Shown: positions 50,801 to 62,520 of the stretch, one piece after another
Position numbering within the stretch: position 1 is the stretch's first letter
Layout: every line of letters starts with the position of its first letter
Source: Rhodamnia argentea
Taxonomy: Eukaryota > Streptophyta > Magnoliopsida > Myrtales > Myrtaceae
Reading direction: 5' to 3'
Length of the DNA: 64,000 bases
Assembly: GCF_020921035.1 (NCBI RefSeq)
Contig: NC_063154.1
Span: 16,961,861 to 17,025,860 of the forward strand
The notes under the pieces: generated by a model
The model's database searches: none
What the model was told of the DNA's origin: nothing
The model's input: only the letters and a program-made list of their open reading frames with translations
Position numbers and translations under genes: made by a program

Positions 50801-51709
50801 AAACTAGTTGGGGTCGGCGGTTCTTGAGTTTTAACTTTTTCATAAATATTATCTTGTCTATTTATTTTCAGGCCAGGCCAGTTTTTTCGAGCCTCTGACA
50901 CTGAGGCCCGAAAACCGAACCAGCCCAGAAAATTTACAAGTCAGACCCGAAACCTGGACAGAGCTTAGCCCGGATCCAAAAAAGTCGGGTCAGTCCAGGA
51001 TTTTTGGGACAGTGGACTTTTATGTACACCCGTACCTGCTACAGCCACCTTTTTTTTTTTTTTTTTAATAAACTGAGAACACCATTGAAGTAACATTGCT
51101 GAGACTTGGATAGTATGTTTATCTTGAGGACTGGTGCCCTTATTATCTTCAAGTTGCTATTCGGAAGATTCATTTATTATCTTCCTAGATTTGTTTGGGG
51201 AGATCTGTTATATTGAGGGCAATATGCGGATAGAGTGGTTGGTGGTGCACTGCTAAAGGAAAAGAATCAGAAGGCAAGTGAAAACTTGGTTTTGCTCCTT
51301 TTTGGCTTTTTGTCTTATTAAGTGGTATTTTCACTCCATAAACAGGGAGGTCAAAGTAATACTTGTAGTCCTCACTTTGTACATAGCTCCTACCATGGAA
51401 GTCCACCTCAGTCGAACCACTTCCTCTTTTGTTCATCTCGGTGTTCTTTGGCCATTTCCATACTCTATTCTTTCAATTCCTCCTTTTTGAGGTTGTTATT
51501 GTCCAATTGTTCCTCACAGCACTAATGTACTGAATTTTTTTTTTTTTTTTTTTGCATAACTTGTGGTGCAGCATGAATCCACTCCCGAGTCTGACAGTGA
51601 AGGCCGCCATAAGAGACACAATAGAGATCACAGAAATGGTTCTCATAGAAGTGGTGGGTATGTGGAGGAACTTGAAGATGGGGAATTTGGCGAAGATGTA
51701 AGAAATTAG
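32826..51709 (+). CDS. PRP40A: pre-mRNA-processing protein 40A (U1 snRNP-associated WW/FF protein)
   Basis: Bridges U1 snRNP and branch-point factors early in nuclear splicing and can bind the RNA polymerase II tail. 28 coding exons, all GT-AG with consistent phase: 32826-32858, 33821-33880, 33967-34323, 34405-34608, 34753-34838, 36417-36486, 40589-40641, 40724-40781, 40858-41204, 41290-41356, 41440-41532, 41621-41689, 41765-41842, 41926-42012, 42099-42133, 42220-42325, 43019-43099, 43241-43333, 43404-43457, 43589-43705, 43787-43885, 45795-45842, 45913-46005, 47152-47259, 47383-47447, 47771-47864, 48292-48582, 51572-51709. The product is 1027 aa. It has a Pro/Gln-rich N-terminus with a ten-Pro run, WW1 (about 236-262, [15 protein letters not shown]) and WW2 (about 277-303, [13 protein letters not shown], with Ile where Lys is usual). 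Five FF domains follow (about 477-528, 545-601, 611-672, 688-749, 797-875), then a Lys/Arg/Glu-rich tail. The final GAT-GTAAGA could be a donor to one more exon; I take the TAG at 51707-51709. Confidence 0.95.
34151..34184 (+). repeat. (CCT)n coding microsatellite
   Basis: A CCT-rich trinucleotide run in exon 3 of PRP40A encodes the ten-proline stretch. Such runs vary in length between alleles and bind WW/SH3-type partners. Confidence 0.85.
35510..35649. repeat. tandem duplication in PRP40A intron 5
   Basis: Units 35510-35583 (74 bp) and 35584-35649 (66 bp) share ACAAATGA, GGAGCCA and the long tail GCCCATCTATAGAGAAGCTA. The second unit is shorter by an 8-bp net deletion. Confidence 0.9.
37395..37911. 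mobile_element. PIF/Harbinger (Tourist-like) MITE, 517 bp, TSD TTA
   Basis: The left terminus GGCTCTGTTTGGTTCAACAT and the right terminus, read on the minus strand as GACCCTGTTTGGTTCAGCAT, form a terminal inverted repeat flanked by TTA on both sides (37392-37394 and 37912-37914). Subterminal GCCAAATGCAAAT words are also inverted. The centre (37600-37720) is strongly GC-rich, unlike the AT-rich intron. It lies in the 4.1-kb intron 6 of PRP40A. Confidence 0.85.
38960..39800 (+). mobile_element. truncated LINE (L1-type) ORF2 C-terminal remnant
   Basis: The frame at 39002-39289 reads [20 protein letters not shown], the hallmark of the reverse-transcriptase-associated C-terminal region of plant LINEs. 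Further matches occur in shifted frames up to about 39800 (RVSFFAW-like, then an [20 protein letters not shown] segment). Stops and frameshifts show it is dead. It sits in intron 6 of PRP40A, in the same orientation as the gene. Confidence 0.8.
43886..45794. other. PRP40A intron 21, no separate gene
   Basis: A 1.9-kb intron with no recognised element or RNA gene. A minus-strand open frame (44661-44939) has no domain I recognise. Poly-T lies at 45530-45541. Confidence 0.45.
49746..51030. mobile_element. hAT-like nested elements in PRP40A intron 27
   Basis: Left-end-like CTAGGGGCATTCAC at about 49746 and right-end-like GCACGCCCCTAG at about 50710-50721 and GTACACCCGTA at about 51024 enclose GGTTCC/AACCGG and GGCCCGA word arrays. 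At about 50768-50820 a CATCAACATCACCTTTATCC word followed by CAAACTAGTTGGGGTCGGC matches the 3' tail of the plant Au-type SINE. The borders are unresolved, and two hAT-family copies are probably overlaid. Confidence 0.5.
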
Positions 51710-54088
51710 TAGTTTGGCTCTATTCATCTTTGAACTGCTGTGAACCTTTTCAAGCTCCCTTTGAAGTCCAGCTAAGTCAGTTAGTCATCATATCACTTTT
51801 CATTTAGAGAAAACGAGCTGTTTTGTATGTGTTTTCAGCTCCTCTAAATTTGTGCACAACTTCTGATTTCTTTTATTTATTTTTGGGTTGCCATACATCT
51901 AGCCTAGGTGAGTTTACTGCAGATATACGAAAATTTCATCTTGATACGGCTGACGTTTCACTGAAGCGTGTCGTAGTTGGTGCTTTGGCATGTTTAGAAA
52001 CTAGCAATTCTCGATGGCATTCTCTGCTTTGTTTCTTGGCAAGGTGACACCAACCCCTTTGATTTCCGTGCTAAAGAATTTTGAACCGGCTTAGAGGACT
52101 CTTGTAGGAACCCCATTCTCCCTTGTATGTGAACGAAGAGAAGTGGAGAGAATAATTGACCATTGCAGAAGGAATTGCTGCATATGTTTTAACAATTTGT
52201 GAGCAGGTGTTTCAAGTATTTTTGACAGGCAGTTGTTGATGAACATCTTCCCCTTCCTCAAAATAGCAACCAAGGCAAATCCCCTTCGACTGCTAAGTAG
52301 GGTTATGAGGATTTGCTCTTCAAGATTTATCAGTACTGGCATATTTTGACTCTAAAATTTTATAAAGTGAATTACTGCAAATAATCTCCGACCCATGTCT
52401 ATGAGAAGGACAGATTAAAAGCAGCAAGAGATTGAAGGGAGGGAAGTAAGGACCATCTAGTTTAACTAGAAAATTTTAATTGGTTCCATGAGAGTTGAAG
52501 CAATCAAACTGTGGTCCATGTCAAAATTCTGATCTATCATAGGGAAAAGAAAAGGTGAAAAAGAGCGCTAGTATCATGGAAACCACAATTTGGGTCAATT
52601 CATTTACATAAACGGTGAAATCGAGTCTTATATATGAAGGATGAGCTCAAGTACTGGCAAAGGTTTTGACTTTAGGATTGCTTTTTGGGACCAAAGAATT
52701 TTGTGTTATGGGAGTCATTGTGAAGTAGATGCCTTCGATGCCCTATATAGGAAGTAGAAGATCCTTCTGCAGGAAGGGGTTAATTGCCCGAAAGAATTCA
52801 GTAAGAGAGGGATTTTTCTTGTGGGAAATTCCATAATGAGTAAGATAATATTTCTTTGTAGCTCTAAACAAAGGAGTACGTTAACATCCCTCGGGTTTTT
52901 TGAGAAGTTGTGGGGATATCCCATGTGTTTTCGGGAAATTACTGCGATAATTTTATTAGAATTTGTTGGTTCTGTGAAATTAATCCAATATGAATTTACT
53001 TTAATGTGCCCTTTTCTAATCCAATACGTAAGTTGGACAAAAAATCAGTACATCTTATCAGATGAATATGAAATATAAACATCAAAGAGTTTTGCACTTT
53101 CTGTATGGTTATGTCATGTGCATGAACAATCGTTTCCGGATATCTGGTATTTATAGTTGATTGTTTATATTCATCTGTTTGGGAGGACTTTAGTGCTCAT
53201 CATCTCCTCCCTGGAGTTTATAAGAGGATGTTAGGGCTACATGACCGGAAATCCAACGTGTCTCTAACTAAGATAAGCAAGCCTGTTTACTTGCGAGGTA
53301 GATACATACAAATGCAGGAGGAGGATTAGGAGTATCGTCCCAAGAGGAAAAGAGACATGTCTGTCTGTTTTTTGCTCATTCTTAGTTAGGTTGGGTGGCC
53401 GGATTCGAGCTGGAATGCTAATGCTTACGAAAAAGGAGGTCTTCATACGGAGTCGCCCGCTCACATGAGCAGTGGAGAAACCAGGGATTGTGTTGAGTAA
53501 ACCCCCCTGGGGCCGGAAAATAACCGATGAAGATAAGAGTTATATTTCTAACTCCGTGGACATTATGTCACAAGATTTATCTTGTGTGGTGTCCAAGGAC
53601 TATACATTATGTTTGTGCTTAAAGTTTAAAGTACAGGTCCTTACAGTCGATCGGATTCTACATTCTGCTTATTGGTTTTGGCTAGATGAATGTCCTTATT
53701 CCCATTCATTAGTTTATTTATTTTCAAGCATCATCGCGATTTACTCGTCTCTCGAAAGGCATTCGTTCAGGTAATTTTCTCATTAATTGAGCGAGTCACA
53801 AGTTCGTTTGTGGATGTTCAATTCTCAGGTAGAACCTTCTTCGTCTTACTTGGTTTTACCAGTTCATGCATTATATTGCCCCACCTTGATTAACCACGAA
53901 GATCAGATGATCGTCGATTTCTTTCTTATGTGTCCTCACCCCTCTAATTAGCCGTGTGGCCTGTGAGAGTAGTTTAATTTATACGATACTTCATTGTCGT
54001 GCCCGAGTATTTCATGGTGGAATGTCGAAAAGAAATTCTTGAAAATGTCATGAGCGAGAGAGGGAGGGGGATGTGTATGGCATCGGCA
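51710..54088. other. 3' flank of PRP40A, intergenic
   Basis: The PRP40A 3' UTR should begin at 51710. No further gene is supported; the short open frames lack domains. Confidence 0.45.
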
Positions 54089-55545
54089 GGAAAATTGTCT
54101 AAAAAAATGCTACACTTATTGCACTTTTCGCTAAATCTTTTGTTTTTGCCAATTGAATTATAAATTTTTTCTTGTTTTGCCAATTCAGTCCATCCAGTTA
54201 ATTTTGACCGAAAATTGCTGATGTAGATATCAGCCGTCTTACTTGGCATGACCGATGTTAACATTGACAACTTTTTCAATTCGTAAATTTTCTCGAAATT
54301 TTTTCCTTTTTCTTTTTCCTTTTCTTTGTTTTTTTTTTTTTTCTCTTTTGATCGCCGAGGGTCGTCGGGCCTTCGCTAATCGCAGGTGAGGCGGGCTTGC
54401 CTAGATATGGGCAATGTTGGCCTCGCCAGATTCTGGAGAGTAGGGGTTAGCATGGGCCGGGTGGGTTGGGTCGAGACCTAGACCCCGAAACCGATCCTGT
54501 TATAACCAGTTTCTAGTTTTTGGAACCGAGAACCGACCCCGTTTGTCTTGGAACTTGTTTTGGAACCGATCCTGTTTTTCGGTCCGATTTCGGGATCTAC
54601 TTGAGAACCTATTTTCTTTTTTTTTTTCATCAAAATAATATGAGTATCGATGAAATGAGCAACAAAAATTATAATACACCAAAAGCAACAATCCAAAAAA
54701 TAATAATAAATAATAGTATGATTCACCAAAAGCAAGAAACCCCGATATAAAAAATAAAAGTTTTTTTTTTATAGTCTAGGATCCACCGACCCCATCGAGC
54801 TTCGCCCGGTGTCCGGCCCGTATAAAAAATAAAAGTTACAGTCCACTAAAAGCAACAATGATCCTTCGTAACGCTGAATTAACATAGTGCAAGTCTTTCT
54901 ATCACACTTTAATTTTTGTTGTCCCATTAAAAAAGAACTGAAATTGTAGGATCCAAATAACATGCTAAAAGACACCACATTAAGCGCGCATGAACTAACA
55001 CCAAAAAAACTCAAACACCACGAGCATAAAACCAAAATCATAGTTATTTGGACATTACATTAGGTTTTTTTTTTTTTAAGTAACTAAAAATCGGTTCTAA
55101 AACCGGACCGGGTGGGTCTTCACCTAGAACCGGGAACTGGACCGGTTTCAACCGGTTTCCAAAAATTGGAACCGAAACCCGGACCGATTTGAGCAAGAAC
55201 CGATTCCCGACCCTATTTTTCGGGTGGGCCGATTCGGGTTCCGGGTAAACCTAGTCCGGTTGCACACCCCTATTGGAGAGGACGTCTCGACCCTCAACGG
55301 CCACAAAAGGAAAAAAATAAAACAAAGAAAAGAAAAGAAAATATTAAAATATTTATTCACGTCGGCGTTGGTCATGCCATGTAGGACAGGTGACGTTCAC
55401 ATTAGCGACTTTTAGTCAAAATTGGTCGGATTGACTCAATTGGCAAAACGTGAAAAGGTTTAGGACTTAATTAGCAAAATTAAAATGTTTATGATTGAAT
55501 TAACAAAAGTGTAATAAGTTTAAGACTCGATGGACAATTTTCCCG
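54089..55545. mobile_element. Mutator-like MITE with 9-bp TSD, carrying a nested hAT
   Basis: The ends GGAAAATTGTC and GACAATTTTCCCG are inverted and flanked by the identical 9-bp GCATCGGCA at 54080-54088 and 55546-55554, the TSD length of Mutator-like elements. The long AT-rich arms (about 270 bp each) repeat TTTTGCCAATT-type words in opposite orientation, and a GC core with GCCTTCGCTAATCGCAGG and CTCGCCAGATTCTGGAG lies inside. The hAT at 54441-55272 is inserted in the core; without it the element is about 620 bp. Confidence 0.8.
54441..55272. mobile_element. non-autonomous hAT element (832 bp) nested in the Mutator-like MITE
   Basis: The left end TAGGGGTTAGCATGGGCC and right end GTTGCACACCCCTA (reverse complement TAGGGGTGTGCAAC) are inverted. 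The flanks CTGGAGAG (54433-54440) and TTGGAGAG (55273-55280) match at 7 of 8 positions. Both arms hold inverted arrays of GGTTCCGG/AACCGG words. An AT-rich centre has no transposase. Confidence 0.8.
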
Positions 55546-55554
55546 GCATCGGCA

Positions 55555-58149
55555 TGGTAAGTCATGGTAAGTTGTCTCCGAAAAGGTCAACAATACGACC
55601 CTTCCTCATCATCAATTTGCCACGCTAAGATGCTCACTTTTTCACCGTCAAAAACCCACCCAACCCCATTCCACCTTCACTAAAGAACGATACAAGTCTT
55701 GCTCTTGACCCATGCTTAATCATGAGTTGTGAAGGAGTGCATATGATTAGGAGAGCACGAACCATCATGCGGACAATTCGGTGGAATTAGGATGAGCATA
55801 ATGATTGGAGTTCCTACTTCTTGTTCCTGTAAAGACAATACGCCTCATGTTCGATGTGAACATCATCACGCACGTTTTTGTTTCTAAGCTCCTTGGCTTA
55901 AGACATATTTGATGCGATTACAAAAAATGGTGGTGCGAATTACCTAATCAGCAATTCAATTTCGTGTTGTTTTCAATCTTGGTCACTCCGCTAGGCATCG
56001 AAGATGCCGGATTTATTTTTTTCTCGAAAGAAAGTTATATTCGTTGCTCAAAATGATACATGACTGCCCTCACTTGTTGATCTTGTTTGAGTTTTCTTGT
56101 TTTTTGTTCTCTCTCGACTCTCCCAGTTGAGTTCTAAATCTAGGAGCTATCATCTCCCGCTCTTGATGTGGAAGTTTAATAAATATGTTTTAGGAGATTC
56201 GATACCTCGTGCTCTGTTTGTGTGTAGATCCCTTGCCTCCAAATTCAATAGTGATTGCAAAAGCTTTGGCAATCAACATTGTGAGTAGTTTAATAAATAT
56301 ATTTTCGGGGATCCGATACTCCTATGCTATGTCCGTGTACAAGTCCTCTACCTCCAATTGCAATGATGATCGCAAGAGCTCTAGCGTCTTGCAGTGATGT
56401 AGAGGAAGCTAAAACTAGACTCAAATTGCCAACCGGCAACACAGAAGTTATTAGAAAATGAATTTCCAATGTGTGCTCACATTTGTATCAATTTGGGATT
56501 TTTTGTAAAAAAAAAAAAATAGTTTGGGATAAATTTATCACAGGTATATCACTTTAAAATTTTTGTGGCAAAAAAAAAAAATAGTTTAAGGTAAATTTGT
56601 CACATGTATACCAGTTTGAGATTTTCGTTGTATTAATCCTTTTTTAATAGAAAGGATTTATCGGCATTTTCCACTTTCATCCAATTCTTAAATCCATATC
56701 TTATCTATACCTCATCCAAGTAATCAAGTATTTTTGACAGAAGTATGATGCCGAAGAGGATTATGTACGTGGCTCACAAACCCATTTATTGTTACTAATT
56801 GGTTTGGTGCCTAATGGAACTTGAATGATAGGGCACGTAGATCAACAACTTTGTAATCGTGATCTTGACCTGACAGTCATGTATGTATTCAGTTCGTACT
56901 TGAGTAATTAAACAAAATCATAATGTAATGTATTCAGTTCATTTATATCTGATTGCATAATCGTGATTTAACATTTAATAATTTATTTGTTTAAAATCTC
57001 GCGATGACAACATTTTTTTTTAAATTTTTTCAAGACGGGACCTAGTATATTTCCATCTATGTGTCCTGCAATCTTCATATTACATTTTCACTTCATTTGT
57101 CACTACTTGAGGTCTCTACACCAATAGGTCAACTTCTAACTAGAAGTTGACCATCTTCAACATTCTAGAAACTTCACTCAAAGAAGCAAACATGTAATGC
57201 AAGGTCAACTCCTACGGCTCAGCCAAATCCTCGGTTACAACATACGCACAAAACCAATTAGATTTTGTCTTTCTCATATGCAAACCCATTGACTTTGGTC
57301 GATAAGTTTTAGTTATCATTATATAATGAAATCTTTGCCGTATCATTTTACGGAGAAAATTAATATAAAAGTTAAAATTTTATTATATTTATGCCAATTC
57401 AATTCTAAACCTTTTAATTATGTCAATTTAGTTACAAATATCTTTTACGTTTTTGCCAATTAAATCTTAAACATGTGTATATGCAGACTCTCCATTGATT
57501 CCGTACACACAAGAACAATGGTTGACTATTTAAACAACCATCTCTTTCGCAATGAGTTTTCTTCAAAGAAGATGAACAAGCGATGAGCATAACGAGGAAA
57601 ACAAGTCAAGAGGGTCATTTTCATGACAGGTTTTATTCCAAATCAAGAGTAGGTGTTGAATTTGTTAGGCGGGACTGCAATCATGAGATGTCGACAGAAA
57701 TCATAAACAAGGTTTTTCTCCTTTAATTTTTTTCTTTTGGAACTGATTTTTTAATCTTGTTTTTGAGCGTGTGCTGTGCATTATGTCAATTAGAATTTAG
57801 TAATCTATTAATTGAAGAGATGATAAAGAAGAGAAAGGAAAAAATTCAGCTATTAACTTTATTTAGTTAAGTATTTTTAAAAATCTTTGCCTAAGCGGTC
57901 TGAGGTTTTGGATTTTTTTTTTTTTTTTGGTCCACTTATCTTTAACTTTCTTCTCTATGGCTTTTGCTCTGCCTAAGAGCGAGGAGTCGAATTCCGTGTA
58001 CCTGTAATACTAGCGTCCCCTCCTAGCTCTCCTAATCCTTTTACCAGCATGGCCATATACCTCTTGGCAAGTTTAGGCATTGTTCACAAAAAGAAAAGAG
58101 TGTGCAACTTAAGTTCCGTTCGTGAAACATTTGAACTGTGTATCGCTAT
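55555..58149. other. intergenic, no gene
   Basis: AT-rich sequence without a supported gene. Imperfect repeats of a TAGTTTGGGATAAATTTATC-like segment occur near 56521-56610. Confidence 0.45.
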
Positions 58150-58710
58150 TTGCTTGGACATTCTAATTAGTAAATCAGGAAATTTGATTGTACACATGAC
58201 GGTTACTAAATGAGGAAGGATTTGGATTGCACAAATGAGATAAATTAGGAAATTTGATTATACACATTCTTATTCATAAATTAGGAAGGATCCGGTACAC
58301 ACAATTAGATAAAGCAGGAAAGTTGACCATGCGAATCAAGTAAGGTGGGGGACTCAGATCATGTCAAAACATTTTGAGAAAAGGGAAAGGAAAAAAAAAA
58401 TTTGGGCATTCTAATTAACAAATTAGGAAGGATTGGATTGCACAAATCGACTAAATTAGGAAATTTGGCTACACCCATTCTAATTGACTTATGAGGAAGG
58501 ATCTGATTGCACGATCATAAAAAGTAGGAAATTTGATTGTGTGAATCAAGTAAGTTGGAGGGCTTAACAATAAATTAGGAAGGATTTGATGACACGAATC
58601 ATATATATATCCGGAAACTTAATAATGCACATTCTAATCTATAAATTAGGAAGGACCGAGTGCACAAACCCGATTAAAATTACAAAATCTTGGTATATAC
58701 ATACTAATCA
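58150..58710. repeat. degenerate minisatellite, about 80-bp period
   Basis: Six to seven diverged copies of a unit built from ACATTCTAATT, then AAATTAGGAAGGATTTG, then GATTGCACAAAT, then AAATTAGGAAATTTGATT. AAATTAGGAA recurs at about half-period, so the unit itself may derive from a 40-bp doublet. It ends about 380 bp upstream of the phytosulfokine TATA box. Confidence 0.75.
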
Positions 58711-58879
58711 ATAAAAGGTTAATACCATGAAAAATCATAAACTGGTACATCCGTAATAAATTTGTCCAAAATTATTTTTTTTATCATGAAAAATCCCGAA
58801 CTTGGACCTTATCAGTTTAACATTACATATTGGGTTAAAACTAAGGAACTACAATGAACAAATTTAAAATTCAAGGATC

Positions 58880-58975
58880 ACATTACATGTCGGGCCGCTA
58901 GAAGTTGAACCCGGGACCTTATCGGTTTAACTATCTAAGGCCTAGGCGTCTCACCAACTCGTCTGACGCCTCATT
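58880..58975 (-). repeat. tRNA-derived SINE-like fragment
   Basis: On the minus strand, CGAGTTGGTGAGACGCC (A-box-like) is followed about 40 nt later by CCCGGGTTCAACTTC (B-box-like). This is the internal polymerase III promoter spacing of tRNAs and SINEs. A foldable acceptor stem is not evident, so I do not call it a tRNA gene. Confidence 0.4.
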
Positions 58976-59088
58976 GACAAAATTCGTAGTCTATCTGTGT
59001 CCCTAATATGCACAACATTTTAATGGCGTAATTTTGCAATTCCACTTTTGCCCCTTCCATGTCATACACTCATCAGCGACACCCCCGC

Positions 59089-59096
59089 TATAAATA
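59089..59096 (+). promoter_or_regulatory. TATA box of the phytosulfokine gene
   Basis: TATAAATA, 115 bp upstream of the ATG at 59204, giving a leader of about 80 nt. Confidence 0.75.
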
Positions 59097-59163
59097 CGTT
59101 CGAACTGGCTCTCCTTTGTCTCCGTGCCTTGTTCTGCGTTCTCGAAGAAACCTCGAAACCCAA

Positions 59164-59166
<3 letters not shown>

Positions 59167-59200
<34 letters not shown>
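59167..59200 (+). repeat. (GA)n in the phytosulfokine 5' leader
   Basis: About 17 GA dinucleotides end three bases before the ATG. GA/CT tracts in plant leaders are common BPC-binding and length-variable sites. Confidence 0.85.
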
Positions 59201-59203
<3 letters not shown>

Positions 59204-59205
<2 letters not shown>

Positions 59206-59608
59206 GTCTCCCAGGGTCAAATGTCTCGCCCTCTTGGCCCTCCTCGCCGTCTCCTTTGCCGCCGTCTCTTCGGCGGCGCGCCCCGACCCGGCGTCATCTG
59301 GCGGCGCCGCTTCGACGGCACAGTCTCAGCCTCAGGTAACGCCCGCACGCTTCTCGTTCCCCGTCGAACTTCGTTGCTTTCTCGGAATTAGTCGATCCAT
59401 CGCGAAATGTTCGCTCGTCCGTTTCTGATCTTTCTGCCTTTTTCTTGTTGCCGTCGTCGTCTTCGTCTTCGGCGTCGTCTGTGCGTGTTGGGGATCGAAG
59501 GTCGGTGAAGACTGCGGCGGCGGCGGCGTAGGAGCAGAGGAGTGCTTGATGCGACGAACCCTAGAGGCTCACCTCGATTACATCTACACCCAGAATCACC
59601 ACCATTGA
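59204..59608 (+). CDS. PSK: phytosulfokine precursor
   Basis: Makes the tyrosine-sulfated pentapeptide hormone phytosulfokine, secreted and perceived by PSKR leucine-rich-repeat receptor kinases to promote growth and modulate immunity. Two exons: 59204-59335 and 59501-59608, phase-0 GT-AG intron of 165 bp, 79 aa. Residues 1-24 are a classic signal peptide ([18 protein letters not shown]). A variable Ser/Gln/Ala region follows, then [20 protein letters not shown], the conserved C-terminal Cys/acidic region with paired Arg. The mature core is YIYTQ at 71-75, with Asp just before it as the sulfotransferase needs, and a NHHH tail. Length and layout are normal for the family. The ATG at 59204 gives the signal peptide and follows the GA tract directly. 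Confidence 0.95.
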
Positions 59609-62520
59609 AGAAAGCTTATTTTCATTTTTCATTTTTCTTTTACTTTCTTTTTATCATTTTGTTGATATATTCTGTTTTTTAAATAATTGTTTTGAAGGAA
59701 AAAAGGGTCAAGGCTCCTTTAATTCTATTTAACTCAGCAGTGTTGATGCTTATAGAGTTCGCTATTCGAACGGAGCGTTAAGCAAATCGTCCGTCCCACC
59801 TCATTTTGATTCATGGGATATAATCCGATTGGTAGTAATTGCTCGTTAGGGTTTCATCGAACGTTTTTTTCCGGCTAGCTTTGCGAAATTAAGCATCTGG
59901 CCGATGGTCGCGTAAAACCCGTTCCGATGAACTGAAATCAAGCCTTCCATGCTGGCCAAAATGTAAAAGAGAAAGGAAAGCTCGATAAAATTGTTTGTGC
60001 CAATGATTGTGTGCATACTCGAGGAAAATTTTATAAATGCCTAAAATGCTTTCATTTTCTGGGTAATCCTCCCCCGATGCAAGCAAGGGCAATAGCCTAA
60101 TTGGAGTGTGAGGATCGCTCGCCGAGCCAAGGAGAGGAGAAAAGAAAGAATAAAGAAAAAGAAAGGAAAGAAAATAAAAAATAGAAAAAAATTAAAAGGT
60201 AAAGGACGAAAATGCCCTTTGACCAGACCATTCTTTGAAACGATGAGATCATTTCTGATCTTTATTTAAGAAAATAAAGCCACTGTGATCCCTTATTTGG
60301 ATTTTTTCCTTATACCCAAAGAGGAATTTTATGTATTGCTTTGCATTTAGTCAATTTCCATATTAGGCTAAAATACCATAAAAGAACCATGAAATGTTTA
60401 GGATGAATTTTAGGGGGGGTGGTTTCCCCCTATTGACGTATAGTTTTTGCATGAGTTCCCTTCCTAAGTGGGTTTGCAAAGTTGAGTTGGAGAACAATTG
60501 CACCTACTCACCACTACAAGTCTACAAGCATATCATAACATAGTTTGCTTGGAACTCTACCTACTTTGGACCAAGTCAAAGTCCTCTCCCTAAGTTGACT
60601 TTCATCCTCCTCTACATCTAATTTCTATCTCTAATCGCCACAAAAAAAAAAAAAAAAGGGATTTGTCGCCCAAATTGAGCATTGAAACCCCCTCTGCCAT
60701 TTATAAAATGATAAATTTACTTTGTTTTTAGCGTAATTAGGAGGGCAATTGAGGCCAAGTAGGCCCGACTATTGTCCCTCGAGCGACCGATTTTTATTTT
60801 TTTATATCGTAACTCCTATATAAAGTGTCGTAACGGACAAACACTTTGAAATCGATAGTCATTGGTGTGTTGTTACCACATTCTACGTGGAAGTTATAAT
60901 ATTAATTACGATGAGGGATCATAGAAAACAAGAAATTATTAATTAAGTTTTCTTTACGAATGGGAAAAATCTTTATTTTTGTAGTCGTTATAAAAGATTT
61001 TACTTGTTTAATCCACTCATCGGATTCCATTAATGTAATGCAGCAGCTTATTGGAATTATTTTTGGGAGGGGAAGTACTGCGATTTACATGCTTGAAAAA
61101 GTAAGCATAAGACAAGGAATCGGATGGTGCCATGGTTCCAGTTCGTTTGATTATTGAGATTTTGTTCGAATAGAAAAAATCTATGGACTTGAACTCGACT
61201 CTTTTGCAATCGATTTATTGAAGAACTAAAGCTTGATTTCAAACCTCGAACGATTTCATAAAGTATATGTATTTGTACATGTGGATACGTACTTTTAGAT
61301 AGTGCTTGGTCGTTTAGATTTCTAGTTAGAGTAGAACCGAATAAGATATGATATGAAATTGAAATTTTTTTTCTAAATTTGATGAGTTGCAGTAATAAAA
61401 CCAGATATTTTCATATCCTATTCCTTCCATTATTTGGTAGAAACTGCATATTACATTAAATAAACCCGAAATTCGTAAATGGTGATGGTAAGAAACAATG
61501 TGCAAACGGACACAACCTCGAGTAATAAATCCATGATTTGCGTACATTCTAAACCTTAAGCAACAAAGGAGCTCATTGCAACAACTATGACAAGAAACGA
61601 AAACAAACTACAATGACATTGATGATGTAGATTAGCCAATGAATGTCAAATCTAATGAGAGTGAGAAAGTATGATAATTCATTTTCACAATTCCGAAAAG
61701 TATAGTACTTCGACTCTCTCGCCTCTTTCGTGAAGAAATGAGAGAGATAAGGAAGACTAATTTCGACTCTGTTACTATTTTCGTGAAATTTCAATGTGAA
61801 CCAAAGAGGTATGGAAGAGTCGTGGATCTTCAGCATGAACCAGAGCTACAGTAGAAGAAGAGAAATAGAGGGGCAAGATTTCTTCTAAGGAATCTCCTTA
61901 ACCTTCACTTTCTTTCAAGTATGAATTGGTTCCTTTGAAATCTGGATTGTTCTACTTCATTTCTATTTTCTTATTTTTAATTATTTTTCTATGTTTTCTT
62001 TATTTCTTTATTTCTTTATTACTCCCTTCTATTATTCCTTAATAAAAATTTTATTAGGTAATAAAATGTACCGATATACGTAAAACAAGTAATAAATATA
62101 AGTACAAAAATATATGTACTACATATTATAGAATAGACAGAAATATGGATAAATAAACATGAAAATTGTTGTTATTTTTGTTTTGTTATGTTGAATTCTC
62201 TTTGTTGGATTAGTATTTAAATATTACTTATTACTTAAATTTTATTAATTTAATAACTTTTCTTTATATCATAGACATACGTAATCATATCAAACTTTAT
62301 CCCACACCACAAAAATCTTTTTTTATTTATTCTAGCGACATCCCTCTTGTATCTTGCCTTTTCTGCACAAAAATCAAAAAATGATATGATAAATTTTTAT
62401 CCTAACTATCATACGTAACCTTAAAAATTTTCACATATATTTCTAAGAACTGTTAACTTTTTCGTGAGGTAATATTAGATGCTCAATTAGGTTCGGCAAA
62501 TCTATTGGGCTAAGTATCGA
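59609..62520. other. intergenic, no gene
   Basis: The phytosulfokine 3' UTR follows 59608. The rest is AT-rich with short open frames only; none shows a domain. Confidence 0.45.

Noticed and set aside
58880..58975. tRNA gene on the minus strand
   Set aside because: A and B boxes are present but no credible acceptor and anticodon stems; better seen as a SINE head.
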